The notes below the pieces were generated by a model. That model worked only from the letters and a program-made list of their open reading frames with translations, ran no database searches and was not told where the DNA came from. A DNA stretch of 64,000 nucleotides, taken from Nocardia suismassiliense (GTDB taxonomy: Bacteria; Actinomycetota; Actinomycetes; Mycobacteriales; Mycobacteriaceae). The DNA lies in the NCBI RefSeq assembly GCF_900269665.1, contig NZ_LT985361.1, positions 6,764,649 through 6,828,648 of the forward strand. Direction: 5' to 3'. Position numbers and translations under genes: made by a program. Below, in pieces: positions 43,596 through 52,378 of this stretch (position 1 is its first letter; each line of letters starts with the position of its first letter).

Positions 43596-44243
43596 GTGAC
43601 TGAGTACGACGTACTGCGCGTCTTCTGCGACCCCGACGGCCGACACGGCAACGAACTCGGCGTCGTTCGCGATGGGTCCGCGGTTCCCGAAGTGGCCGAG
43701 CGCCAAGCTTTCGCCAGGAAGTTGGGGTTCAGCGAAACCGTATTCGTCGACGACCCCGTGCGTGGCGCCATCGACATCTACACGCCGACCGCGCGACTGC
43801 CCTTCGCCGGACATCCGTGCGTGGGTGTGGCCTGGCTGCTGGATGTACCCAGCTTGGTCACGGCTGCCGGCGTAGTCGACCCCCGGTCCGATGGGGAGTT
43901 CACTTGGATCAAGGCGCCCGCCGAATGGGCACCCCCGCGCACTCTTCGCCGATACGGTTCCGCGGCAGAGGTGGACGCGCTGCCGATACCGGAGCCGGGC
44001 GAGTGGATCTACGCGTGGGCCTGGCAGGACGAGTCCGCCGGCCGAATCAGAGCCCGCGCTTTCCCCGGCCGCGACGACGGTATCGATGAGGACGAGGCGA
44101 CGGGCGCGGCGGCACTACTGCTCACGTCGAAACTCGGTCGCTCTCTGCATATTTCGCAGGGACGCGGTTCACAAATCGTCACGGCCCCGCGCGCGAACGG
44201 CCTCATCGAAGCGGGTGGGCGCGTAAGGATGGCGAGATCGTAG
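43596..44243 (+). CDS. PhzF-family isomerase-like protein (short form)
   Basis: A 215-residue PhzF-like protein. The catalytic Glu sits in KLGFSETVFV near residue 43, and the family signature RLPFAGHPCVGVAWLL follows at about 69; DEDEATGAAALLL near the end matches the second-domain motif (EDPATGSA in others). PhzF proteins are usually about 260-300 residues; this one is shorter because part of each domain is compact. The GTG at 43596 is preferred to a TTG four codons earlier. The substrate is unknown; members isomerise or epimerise small carboxylic acids. Confidence 0.85.
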   Translation: MTEYDVLRVFCDPDGRHGNELGVVRDGSAVPEVAERQAFARKLGFSETVFVDDPVRGAIDIYTPTARLPFAGHPCVGVAWLLDVPSLVTAAGVVDPRSDGEFTWIKAPAEWAPPRTLRRYGSAAEVDALPIPEPGEWIYAWAWQDESAGRIRARAFPGRDDGIDEDEATGAAALLLTSKLGRSLHISQGRGSQIVTAPRANGLIEAGGRVRMARS

Positions 44244-44329
44244 GAGATGGACCGCCCCGATCACCGGACATCCGTCGCGGTCAGCTCTCCGCCCGCACCC
44301 AGGTCAGCCAGAGTTCCAGCCGATCCCAC

Positions 44330-46258
44330 TCACCGAGCGGCGAGCCACCCACCGATCCGCCGGGCGATATCGGGCGCGGTCAACCCGAGCTCCGCATGCA
44401 CCTCACCCCGAGACGCGTGATCCAAGAACTGCTGCGGCACACCGAGATCACGGGTCGGGATGTCCAGACCGGAGTTGCGCAGGCGCGCGGACACGGTCGA
44501 GCCGATGCCACCGTGCAGTCCGCCGTCCTCCACTGTCACCACGAGCCGGTAGTTCTCGGCGAGCTTGACCAGCGTGTCGGAGACCGGAAGCACCCACCGC
44601 GGGTCGAGCACGGTGACCGAAATCCCTTCGGCCTCCAGCAGATCCGCGGCTTCCAGCGCCGGACCGGCGAAGGACCCGACAGCTACCAGCAGCACGTCAC
44701 CGCGCACCGCCTGCACCGATCCACCACCGTCGAGCGCGGGTTCGGCACCGCTGCGCTCCCCGGCGGCCAGCCGCAGCACATCGACACCGTCGAGCCGTTC
44801 GACCGCCGAGATATCGTCGGCGACACTGCCTTTCGGGAACCGGATCGCGGTGGGTCCGTCGTTGATGGCAAGCGCCTCGGCCAGTTCCTCGCGCAGGGTC
44901 GCCGCGTCACGCGGCGCCGCCACCCGGATCCCGGGAATGATGCCGAGCACGGACAGGTCCCACATGCCGTTGTGGCTGGCACCGTCGGGCCCGGTGATGC
45001 CGGAGCGATCCAGTACGACGGTCACCGGCTGCTTCAACAGCGCGACGTCCATCAGCAACTGGTCGAAGGCCCGGTTGAGGAACGTGGAGTAGATCGCGAC
45101 CACGGGATGCATGCCACCGAGCGCGAGCCCGGCTGCTGAAGCCATCGCGTGCTGTTCGGCGATGCCGACATCGAACATCCGCTCCGGGAACCGTTCGCCG
45201 AACGCCGCGAGCCCGGTCGGACCAGGCATGGCCGCCGTGATCGCGACGATGTCCTCGCGCCGTTCGGCCTGTGCGACGAGTTCCTGGGAGAACACCGCGG
45301 TCCAGCCGAGCGCCTTCGGTCCGCCCACGGGGACGCCGGTGAGCGGGTCGATCGGATCGCAGGCGTGCATCTGGTCGGCGATGTGATTCTCGGCGGGCGC
45401 GTAACCACGGCCCTTCTGCGTCACCGCGTGCACCACCACGGGACCGCCGAAGTCCTTGGCCCGGCGCAGCGCCGCCTCCAGCGCGACGATGTCGTGCCCG
45501 TCGACCGGGCCGACGTACTTCATCCCGAGGTCGCTGAACAGCTCCTGCGGGCTCACCGCGTCCTTTATCCCGGCCTTCACCGCGTGCATCATCGAGTACG
45601 CGGACTCACCGACCCGCGGGATGCTCTTCAGGATCCGCTTCCCGGTGTCGAGCGCGTGCTCGTAGGCGGGCTGGGTACGCAGCGCGGTCAGCCGGTCGGC
45701 CAGGCCGCCGATGGTCGGCGCGTAGGAGCGGCCGTTGTCGTTGACCACGATGACGACCGGACGGTCGGGCGCGCCCGCGATGTTGTTGAGCGCCTCCCAG
45801 CACATGCCGCCGGTGAGCGCGCCGTCGCCCACCACGGCGACCACGTGCCGGTCCTGGCCGCTGAGCGCGAACGCTTTGGCCAGGCCGTCGGCGTAGGACA
45901 ACGACGCGGAGGCGTGCGAGGACTCCACCCAGTCGTGCGCGCTCTCGGCGCGGCTGGGGTAGCCGGACAGCCCGCCCCGCTTGCGTAGCGAGCCGAACTC
46001 GTCCTTGCGGCCGGTCAGGATCTTGTGCACGTAGGCCTGGTGGCCGGTGTCGAAGATCAACGGATCGGCAGGCGAGTCGAAGATCCGGGGCAGGGCGATG
46101 GTCAGTTCGACCACGCCGAGGTTCGGGCCGAGGTGCCCACCGGTCGCGGCAACCTTCTGCACGAGGAACTCGCGGATCTCGTCCGCCAGCTCACGCAGTT
46201 GCGGCGCGGTGAGCGGACGCAAATCTTCGGGCGTGTCGACCCGGGAAAGCACTCCCAC
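44330..46258 (-). CDS. dxs: 1-deoxy-D-xylulose-5-phosphate synthase
   Basis: A 642-residue thiamine-diphosphate enzyme. It condenses pyruvate and glyceraldehyde-3-phosphate, the entry step of the MEP isoprenoid pathway. The ThDP motif GDGALTGG...NDN is near residue 142, FDTGHQAYVHKIL near 68 is characteristic, and the transketolase-like central domain contains DVGIAEQHAMASAAGLA near 362. The C-terminal domain is complete. It is the position of dxs1 (Rv2682c). It stands alone on its strand, converging with the PhzF gene, with a 167-base gap to the divergent glutaminase gene. Confidence 0.97.
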   Translation of the reverse strand: MGVLSRVDTPEDLRPLTAPQLRELADEIREFLVQKVAATGGHLGPNLGVVELTIALPRIFDSPADPLIFDTGHQAYVHKILTGRKDEFGSLRKRGGLSGYPSRAESAHDWVESSHASASLSYADGLAKAFALSGQDRHVVAVVGDGALTGGMCWEALNNIAGAPDRPVVIVVNDNGRSYAPTIGGLADRLTALRTQPAYEHALDTGKRILKSIPRVGESAYSMMHAVKAGIKDAVSPQELFSDLGMKYVGPVDGHDIVALEAALRRAKDFGGPVVVHAVTQKGRGYAPAENHIADQMHACDPIDPLTGVPVGGPKALGWTAVFSQELVAQAERREDIVAITAAMPGPTGLAAFGERFPERMFDVGIAEQHAMASAAGLALGGMHPVVAIYSTFLNRAFDQLLMDVALLKQPVTVVLDRSGITGPDGASHNGMWDLSVLGIIPGIRVAAPRDAATLREELAEALAINDGPTAIRFPKGSVADDISAVERLDGVDVLRLAAGERSGAEPALDGGGSVQAVRGDVLLVAVGSFAGPALEAADLLEAEGISVTVLDPRWVLPVSDTLVKLAENYRLVVTVEDGGLHGGIGSTVSARLRNSGLDIPTRDLGVPQQFLDHASRGEVHAELGLTAPDIARRIGGWLAAR

Positions 46259-46425
46259 CTGAACTCGCTCCCTCCGGATAGCGCATCTGATCCGATCAGT
46301 CTACGGAGCGGCGGGGAGTGCCCTCGTACGAGAACCGAACTGCCCCACCTTGCCACGACCACCACCAGCCGACATCGAACCGAAATGTGAGCCTCGGCAT
46401 ACGGTACTCGGCCTAGAGTGATCGT

Positions 46426-48291
46426 GTGGCCGAGGCCGGAGAGGCGATCGAGCGGACAATCGAACCGGGCGTCGTGTCCAGGATCGTCAACGACGTCTAC
46501 CAGCTGTGCCGACCCGACGATTCCGGCGCGCTGGCCGACTACATTCCTGAACTGGCTGCCGCCCAGCCGGATTCGTTCGCGCTGTGTCTGGCCACCGCCG
46601 ACGGGCGGGTCTACGGTACCGGCGACCTGGATACCTCGTTCACCATCCAGTCCATCTCCAAGCCGTTCACCTATGCGCTGGCCCTCGCCGATCGCGGCAC
46701 CGCGTTCGTGGACGGACGCATCGATGTGGAGCCGTCCGGCGAGCCGTTCAACGAGATCAGCTTGGATCCGGTGACCGAGCGGCCGCGCAATCCGATGATC
46801 AATGCGGGCGCGATCACCGCTGCGGCGTTGATCACCGGCGACGACCCGGTCGAGCGTTTCGAGCGCATCCGGCGTAGTTTTTCGCGCTTCGCCGGACGCG
46901 AACTGAGCATGAACGAGGCGGTGTACGCCTCCGAGGCGCGCACCGGCTTCCGCAACCGCGCCATCGGCTACATGCTGCGCTCGTTCGGCATCATCGACTC
47001 CGACCCGGACGAGGCGGTCGACCGCTACTTCCGGCAGTGCTCCCTGGACGTGACCTGCCGTGATCTGGCGCAGATGGCGGCGACGCTGGCCAACAACGGG
47101 CGCAATCCGGTGACCGGGGAACGCGCGCTGTCGGCGGCGCTGACCGAGCGGGTGCTCAGCGTGATGACCACCTGCGGCATGTACAACGCGGCGGGCGACT
47201 GGGTGACGACGGTCGGCATGCCCGCCAAGAGCGGGGTCGGCGGCGGCATCGTCGCGGTGCTGCCCGGGCAGATCGGCATCGCCGTCTACTCCCCTCGGCT
47301 GGACGTGCACGGCAACAGCGTGCGCGGCGTCGCGGCCTGCCGGGAGCTCTCGAAACGGCTGGAACTGCACTTTCTGCACGTCACTCGAGCGGCGCGGACC
47401 GCGATCCGGGCCGGATACTCGGTGGCCGAGGTGCCGTCGCGGCTGCGCCGGACGACCGACGAGCTCGCCGTGCTGGCCGAGCACGGGCATCGGGCGCGGG
47501 TCTACGAGTTGCATGGAGACCTGTTGTTCGCGGGTGCGGAGAGCGCGGTGCGGACCATCGAGGAGCAGGCCGGTGAACTGGCGGCGCTGGTGATCGATCT
47601 GCGCCGGGTCGGTGAGGTGAGCACGATCGCAGTGCGGATGCTCGACAGTTTGGAGGCCGAACTCGCGGCCGTCGGGGTGCGGGTGGCGCTGGTCGATCCC
47701 GATGCCAAACTCGGGCACCTGGTGTCGAGTCTGGACCCGGACGATCCGCGGGGACGGGTGTTCATCGACCGCGACACCGCGACCGAATGGTGTGAGGACA
47801 TCGTGCTGGACCGGCATCGGCCCGCGGACGAACCGGTGTGCACGTCGATCACCATCGAGGACCATTCGGCGCTCGCCGCGCTCGAACCGGATGATCGGGC
47901 GCGGTTGGCCAAGGAGTTCGAGGTGCACACCTATGCGCGCGGTGAGGTGATCGCGCAGCGCGGGAGCGAGCGGTCGGGGCTGTATCTGATCCTGGAAGGG
48001 CGGGTGCGAATCACCTTCGAGGGCAGTGATGCGCGGACGCACCGGCTGGTGAGTTTGTCGGCCGGGATGTCGTTCGGGGAGATCCCGATGCTGGTGGGGA
48101 CGCCGTTCGTGAACGAGGCGCGGGCGGAGACGGGGGTGCGGGTCGCGGTGCTCGGTCCCGCGCGGTTCGATCAGCTCACCTCGCAGGCGCCGCAGTTGAA
48201 GCTCGCGTTGCTGGAGCGGTTGGCGGCGGGGGCGTATGCGCAGATGGATGCGGCGGTGCGGGCGATCGCGGTGCGTGGGGGCGACTATTGA
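46426..48291 (+). CDS. glsA: Glutaminase fused to STAS and cyclic-nucleotide-binding domains
   Basis: A 621-residue three-domain protein. Residues 1-315 are a serine-dependent glutaminase (glutamine to glutamate and ammonia) with the catalytic SxxK in IQSISKPFTYAL (S76, K79), NPMINAGAI near 125 and GGGIVAVLPGQIGIAVYSP near 283. Residues about 350-460 form a STAS-like domain (LHGDLLFAGAES, LVIDLRRVGEVS). Residues about 500-600 form a cyclic-nucleotide-binding domain (GEVIAQRGSERSGLYLILEG, with SFGEIPMLVGTPF as the phosphate cassette). The fusion suggests control of glutamine use by a signal molecule. It starts with GTG. Confidence 0.95.
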   Translation: MAEAGEAIERTIEPGVVSRIVNDVYQLCRPDDSGALADYIPELAAAQPDSFALCLATADGRVYGTGDLDTSFTIQSISKPFTYALALADRGTAFVDGRIDVEPSGEPFNEISLDPVTERPRNPMINAGAITAAALITGDDPVERFERIRRSFSRFAGRELSMNEAVYASEARTGFRNRAIGYMLRSFGIIDSDPDEAVDRYFRQCSLDVTCRDLAQMAATLANNGRNPVTGERALSAALTERVLSVMTTCGMYNAAGDWVTTVGMPAKSGVGGGIVAVLPGQIGIAVYSPRLDVHGNSVRGVAACRELSKRLELHFLHVTRAARTAIRAGYSVAEVPSRLRRTTDELAVLAEHGHRARVYELHGDLLFAGAESAVRTIEEQAGELAALVIDLRRVGEVSTIAVRMLDSLEAELAAVGVRVALVDPDAKLGHLVSSLDPDDPRGRVFIDRDTATEWCEDIVLDRHRPADEPVCTSITIEDHSALAALEPDDRARLAKEFEVHTYARGEVIAQRGSERSGLYLILEGRVRITFEGSDARTHRLVSLSAGMSFGEIPMLVGTPFVNEARAETGVRVAVLGPARFDQLTSQAPQLKLALLERLAAGAYAQMDAAVRAIAVRGGDY

Positions 48292-48395
48292 GCGGGTTGT
48301 CCGGGACGCGACAACTATCCGTGGCGGGGACGATTGCCGGCTCTGCGCCGTTGACCAGATGAAGCGAGACCGACCCGTCGACAGAGGAGCATGCC

Positions 48396-49076
48396 GTGAA
48401 TACGAAGTCCGAGTCCGCCGGTCCGGGCACCGTCACGATTTTCGGGAGCGGCACCGCCCGCGCGACCCCGGATTTGATGCGGGTCACGATTTCTGTCGAA
48501 TGCCGGGCTGGCAAGGTTGCGCTCGCGTACAGCAAGGCCGGTGATCGGGTTGCCGCCGTCACCCATTCGCTGCGCTCCGACGGTGTCGAGAGCCGGGACA
48601 TCGCCACCAGCGGGTTGTCTGTGCACACCGAAACCGTGTGGACCGAAGGGCAGGGCAATCGGATCACCGGGTATCTCGCCAGCACGTCGTTGACCATCTC
48701 GCTGCGCAATCTCGCTGAGGACGCCGACCCGGGTCCCGCGACGATCATCGCCAACGCCGTCGACGCGGGCGGCGACGACGTGCGTCTCGGCGGGTTGAAT
48801 CTCACCTTCGCCGACCAGGAATCGCTGCTCGTCGAGGCGCGGGACGCGGCGTGGGAGAACGCCGTCGCCAAGGCGGAGCAGTTCGCGCGGCGGGCGGGGC
48901 GCACGCTCGGCGCGGTGCTCGAGATCACTGAGAACACCTCCGCCGCACCGCCTTCCATTCCTCGGATCAAAGCGATGGCGGTGTCGATGGACGCCTATGG
49001 TGCGGCGCCGGTGCCGGTCGAGTTGGGTGAGAGCGAGATCTCGGCGGGGATTCGCGTTACGTGGCAGATGGATTGA
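48396..49076 (+). CDS. SIMPL domain-containing protein
   Basis: A 226-residue protein of the SIMPL (DUF541) family, such as the immunogenic periplasmic protein YggE and BP26. Typical are VTIFGSGTARATPDLMRVTI at the start and the helical stretch EARDAAWENAVAKAEQFARRAG near 150. No signal peptide is seen, so this copy is probably cytoplasmic, unlike BP26. Members are linked to oxidative stress response in some bacteria; the exact role here is not known. The start is a GTG with GGAG upstream. Confidence 0.88.
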   Translation: MNTKSESAGPGTVTIFGSGTARATPDLMRVTISVECRAGKVALAYSKAGDRVAAVTHSLRSDGVESRDIATSGLSVHTETVWTEGQGNRITGYLASTSLTISLRNLAEDADPGPATIIANAVDAGGDDVRLGGLNLTFADQESLLVEARDAAWENAVAKAEQFARRAGRTLGAVLEITENTSAAPPSIPRIKAMAVSMDAYGAAPVPVELGESEISAGIRVTWQMD

Positions 49077-49090
49077 GCGAGGCGCGCCGT

Positions 49091-49387
49091 TCAGCGGTGA
49101 CCGAGCCCCTTGATCAGCAGGGTCACAGTGTCGGCACCGGCGAGTCTGTCCTTCGAAATCTCCAGGTACTCCGGCGATTCCGCCCAGTCCCGGAACGCAG
49201 GCTCGTCGGGGAACGACATCAGCACCACCTTTTCCCGGTCCGTGCTGCCCTCGATGAGCTGCGGTGACTCGTCGGCGGCGAGCAGCGTGCCGGAGTAGCG
49301 AGTGAAGATGTGGAGGAAACGCGCCTGGTACCGGTCGTAGGCGTCCCGATCGGTGAACTTCAGTTGCGCGATCACATACACGGTCAT
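49091..49387 (-). CDS. DUF1330 family protein
   Basis: A 98-residue alpha/beta-barrel-type small protein of the DUF1330 family. The N-terminus VYVIAQLKFTDRDAYDRYQARF and the stretch FPDEPAFRDWAESPEYLEISKDR are typical. The function is unknown; it is a small ferredoxin-like-fold dimer. The start at 49387 (MTVYVIAQL) fits the family; the longer frame is rejected. It converges with the SIMPL gene. Confidence 0.88.
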   Translation of the reverse strand: MTVYVIAQLKFTDRDAYDRYQARFLHIFTRYSGTLLAADESPQLIEGSTDREKVVLMSFPDEPAFRDWAESPEYLEISKDRLAGADTVTLLIKGLGHR

Positions 49388-49490
49388 GGCTGTGACTGTA
49401 AGGCCCGAAGAACTTTCGACATCGATGGAACCGGGCGGGCCGCTACCGCGTCCGAATAGGTAAGGCAGCACGCCGTCCTAAGGATGTCGG

Positions 49491-50375
49491 ATGATCGCTC
49501 GGCGCAACGATTTCGTTCTCTTCCTGCTCGTCGCGATCGGTGCCGCATGGGTGCTGGCATCCGGGCCGTGGCTCGACGGTGCGGGGTTACGGTCCGGATT
49601 GTGGCTGCACACCGGTGCCGCGACGATGATGCTGTCTCCCGCGCTGGGTGTGCTGGCGGTGTGGTGGTATCGGCGGCTGTCCTGGTCGGCGCTGGTGGCG
49701 CAGAACGGGTTACGGCTCGGGCCGCGACCGCGGCGGACCGCGTGGTTGCTGGTGATCGCCTGGTTCGGGACGCCGCTGATCCTGTGGCTCGCCTTCGGAC
49801 TGAGCGCACTGTTCGACGTGTATGTCTTCGAATTCTCGCGACCGGAGATCATCGCCGCCGTCATCATCGAGGCGGTCACCGTCGCCACCCTCAGCACCCT
49901 GCCGTTCGCGCTCGCCGAAGAGCTCGGCTGGCGCGGTTGGCTGATGCCGCAGCTCACCGGTCGCCTCGGACTCATCGGCGGAATCGTTGCCACCGGGGTG
50001 ATCTGGGCGCTGTGGCACGCACCGCTGACACTGCTCGGCTACAACTATCCGAACCTCGGCGCCTGGGCCGCCGTCGCATTCATCGGATTCTGTGTGCCGT
50101 TCGGCGCCATCCTCGGCTGGCTGCGGATGCGCACCGGAAGCATCTGGCCGTGCGCCGTCGCACACGCCGCGTTCAACGGGAGTGCCATGGTGTTCGGTCT
50201 ATTCGGTTCGACTACCTATGCGGCGAACCCACTGTGGGCAGGGTACGGATTCGTCGGCTGGGGTGTGCTCACGGTCATCGCCGTCGTGCTGTTCACGTGT
50301 TTCCCGGTTCGGCCGGTCACCGCCAGGACGAGATTCTTTGCGCTGGCGACACATTCGCAGCCATCGCTGGGATAA
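49491..50375 (+). CDS. CPBP-family intramembrane metalloprotease
   Basis: A 294-residue membrane protein with about eight hydrophobic segments of the CPBP (Rce1-like, Abi) intramembrane endopeptidase family. The active-site motif AEELGWRGWLMPQL is near residue 143 (paired Glu, Arg), the second motif ALWHAPLTLLG near 177 gives the His, and HAAFNGSAM near 224 gives the last His/Asn. Related proteins process peptides or prenylated proteins, often with bacteriocin self-protection. No peptide gene is found next to it. Confidence 0.92.
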   Translation: MIARRNDFVLFLLVAIGAAWVLASGPWLDGAGLRSGLWLHTGAATMMLSPALGVLAVWWYRRLSWSALVAQNGLRLGPRPRRTAWLLVIAWFGTPLILWLAFGLSALFDVYVFEFSRPEIIAAVIIEAVTVATLSTLPFALAEELGWRGWLMPQLTGRLGLIGGIVATGVIWALWHAPLTLLGYNYPNLGAWAAVAFIGFCVPFGAILGWLRMRTGSIWPCAVAHAAFNGSAMVFGLFGSTTYAANPLWAGYGFVGWGVLTVIAVVLFTCFPVRPVTARTRFFALATHSQPSLG

Positions 50376-50713
50376 GCCATCGCCAGCCGTTGGCTCCCGA
50401 ATTGCGGGAGTAGGCGAAGTCGACAGTGCGCCGCGAGCAGCGCGTTGCGGTTGCGGGCGACCAGCCTGGGGGGCCGGCCCGTCAGATGCCCCATCCCGGC
50501 GAAGCTTTGATCCAGCCGGGCATTGGGCGTTGATCTCACCATGCGGTGCCGCGAGCTCTGTTGTCGGACAACGAATCTCCGGCTGTCGCCGTGAACGCCT
50601 CTGACCAGGAGAAACATTGCCGAAAATGCCGTGACCGACCTGAACTGCCGGTAGCATTGTGGCTCGGAGGAGCGACTCCGAAGAATCCGCTGCCCGGGGA
50701 GGACGTGGATCTG
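50376..50713. other. Intergenic stretch; no gene seen
   Basis: The frame of the following gene is open through part of this stretch, but its composition does not look like an extension and there is no signal peptide in the longer form. I see no repeat or promoter I could defend. Confidence 0.4.
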
Positions 50714-51328
50714 ATGACGATCGACGATGCGACATGCACGCCGCGGCGCAGGCTGCTGCGCATCGCAGTAGGTGCTGGAATGGCCGCTGTGGCCGCACCT
50801 TTGATGATCGAAAACGCTGCGCCCGCTTCGGCCACACAACGCCTATGGCGGAGATGTGCGCGTTGCCGCGGTCTCTGGTTCTCGGGCAACGGCACTCGCG
50901 GTGGTTGCCCGGCCGGCGACATCCTCGACGGCGGCCATCATGATGATGGAACCGGCGACTACATCCTGAAGGAAGACCCCGATGGTGGACAGGGCCAAAG
51001 CCAATGGTTCTGGTGCCGGAACTGTCAGGGGCTGTGGTTCTTCGGAAACAACACACCCGGGGTGTGTCCTTCACCGCATCTCCGGCCCGGGCATAACAAT
51101 ATCGGCTCTGGAACCTATCGGCTGGAAGATGTGACCCATCGCGACGGGCCTGGCGGAGAGGACAAGTGGCGCTGGTGCCGCAAGTGCTCGGGCTTGTTCT
51201 ATGACGGCTACTCGCCGGGTGCCTCGGGTGTCTGTCCGGCCGACAAGCAGCACCACGACATCGTAGGCAGCGGTAGTTACGTTCTCCGTGACGCAGATTC
51301 GACCCGTTTGCCGAGACCGCCCTACTGA
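50714..51328 (+). CDS. Secreted Cys/Trp repeat protein with Tat-like signal
   Basis: A 204-residue exported protein with a twin-arginine type signal: PRRRLLRIAVGAG followed by a hydrophobic core and PASATQ (cleavage near residue 41). The mature part consists of three repeats of about 50 residues with the pattern WRxCxxCxGLWFxG...GxCPA...H...GSGxYxL (starting near residues 43, 93 and 142). Each repeat has three Cys, and the CxxC suggests metal or disulfide binding. This repeat is frequent in actinobacterial secreted proteins, but I know no assigned function. The ATG at 50714 has GGGGAGGA upstream. It could be a cell-wall or lectin-like protein. Confidence 0.8.
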   Translation: MTIDDATCTPRRRLLRIAVGAGMAAVAAPLMIENAAPASATQRLWRRCARCRGLWFSGNGTRGGCPAGDILDGGHHDDGTGDYILKEDPDGGQGQSQWFWCRNCQGLWFFGNNTPGVCPSPHLRPGHNNIGSGTYRLEDVTHRDGPGGEDKWRWCRKCSGLFYDGYSPGASGVCPADKQHHDIVGSGSYVLRDADSTRLPRPPY

Positions 51329-51550
51329 TCTACCCGTTGCACAACACGATGCTTGCGTAATCTGCGGCCGAATCGGATCGATCGAAAGATGTTGCCGGAC
51401 AGCGAACGGCCCTGAGCTATCGACTGCCGCGGCGATTCGAATCCTCGGACGATGCCGGCTGCGGAGCGCGCCACTTTTCCTGCGGCAGTTGGACGGGCAC
51501 CACTTATATTGAGATGTCGGTGACGGTTTGGTTGCCGGTTAGGGGTTCGT

Positions 51551-52354
51551 ATGTCGTTCGTGCTCATCGACACACCGCGACCGCACGTCGCCCTGGTCAC
51601 GCTCAATCGCCCGGATCGCATGAACGCCATGGCCTTCGATGTGATGATTCCGTTGCGTGAGGCGCTGGAAGAAGTCAGCGCCGACAACGATATTCGGGTT
51701 GTGGTGCTCACCGGGGCGGGTCAAGGGTTCTGTTCCGGGGCCGATTTGCAGAGTGCGGGCAAGGTGCCCAATGTCGAGGGGCTCACCGTCACCAGCGTCG
51801 CGCGCCGGTCGATGGATCTGCTCAACGATGTGATGATCACCCTGCGGCGGATGAACCAGCCCGTGATCGGTGCGATCAATGGTGCTGCCATCGGTGGCGG
51901 ATTTTGTCTCAGCGTCGCCACCGACATCCGAATCGCCGCCGAGGAAGCCTACTTTCGTGCCGCAGGCATCAACAACGGCCTCACCTCCGCCGAATTGGGC
52001 ATCAGTTACCTGCTGCCCCGCGCCATCGGCGCCTCCCGCGCCTTCGAGATCATGCTGTCCGGCCGCGACGTCGACGCCGCCGAAGCCGAACGCATCGGCC
52101 TCGTCTCCCGCACCGTGCCCGCCGCCAAACTCCTGGAAACCTGCTACGACCTGGCCGACCGCATCATCAGCTTCAGCCGCGTCGGCACCGAACTCACCAA
52201 ACGCATGCTCTGGAGCGGGATGGAAGCAGGCAGCTTCGAATCCCACATGCAACACGAAGGAACGGCCCAACTCTACGTCCGCCTCACCACCACCAACTTC
52301 GACGAAGCCATCCGCGCCCGCCGAGACCGCCGCCCGCCTGTCTACGACGACTAA
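51551..52354 (+). CDS. echA15: Enoyl-CoA hydratase/isomerase family protein
   Basis: A 267-residue crotonase-fold protein in the position of echA15 (Rv2679). The oxyanion-hole sequences are GAGQGFCSGADLQS (near residue 57) and AINGAAIGGGFCLSVATDI (near 107). One catalytic Glu is kept in LTSAELGISYLLPR. It hydrates or isomerises an acyl-CoA in beta-oxidation or lipid metabolism; the substrate cannot be read. In M. tuberculosis this gene is next to hemE, but here it has moved to the far side of the dxs region, so gene order has been rearranged. It is followed by the tandem repeat array. Confidence 0.9.
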   Translation: MSFVLIDTPRPHVALVTLNRPDRMNAMAFDVMIPLREALEEVSADNDIRVVVLTGAGQGFCSGADLQSAGKVPNVEGLTVTSVARRSMDLLNDVMITLRRMNQPVIGAINGAAIGGGFCLSVATDIRIAAEEAYFRAAGINNGLTSAELGISYLLPRAIGASRAFEIMLSGRDVDAAEAERIGLVSRTVPAAKLLETCYDLADRIISFSRVGTELTKRMLWSGMEAGSFESHMQHEGTAQLYVRLTTTNFDEAIRARRDRRPPVYDD

Positions 52355-52378
52355 CCCCACCGAGCCAACTCCGCCAGC

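Noticed and set aside
46102..48042. 646-codon minus-strand frame opposite the glutaminase gene
   Set aside because: Arg/His/Gln-rich shadow with no domain; the plus-strand glutaminase is certain.
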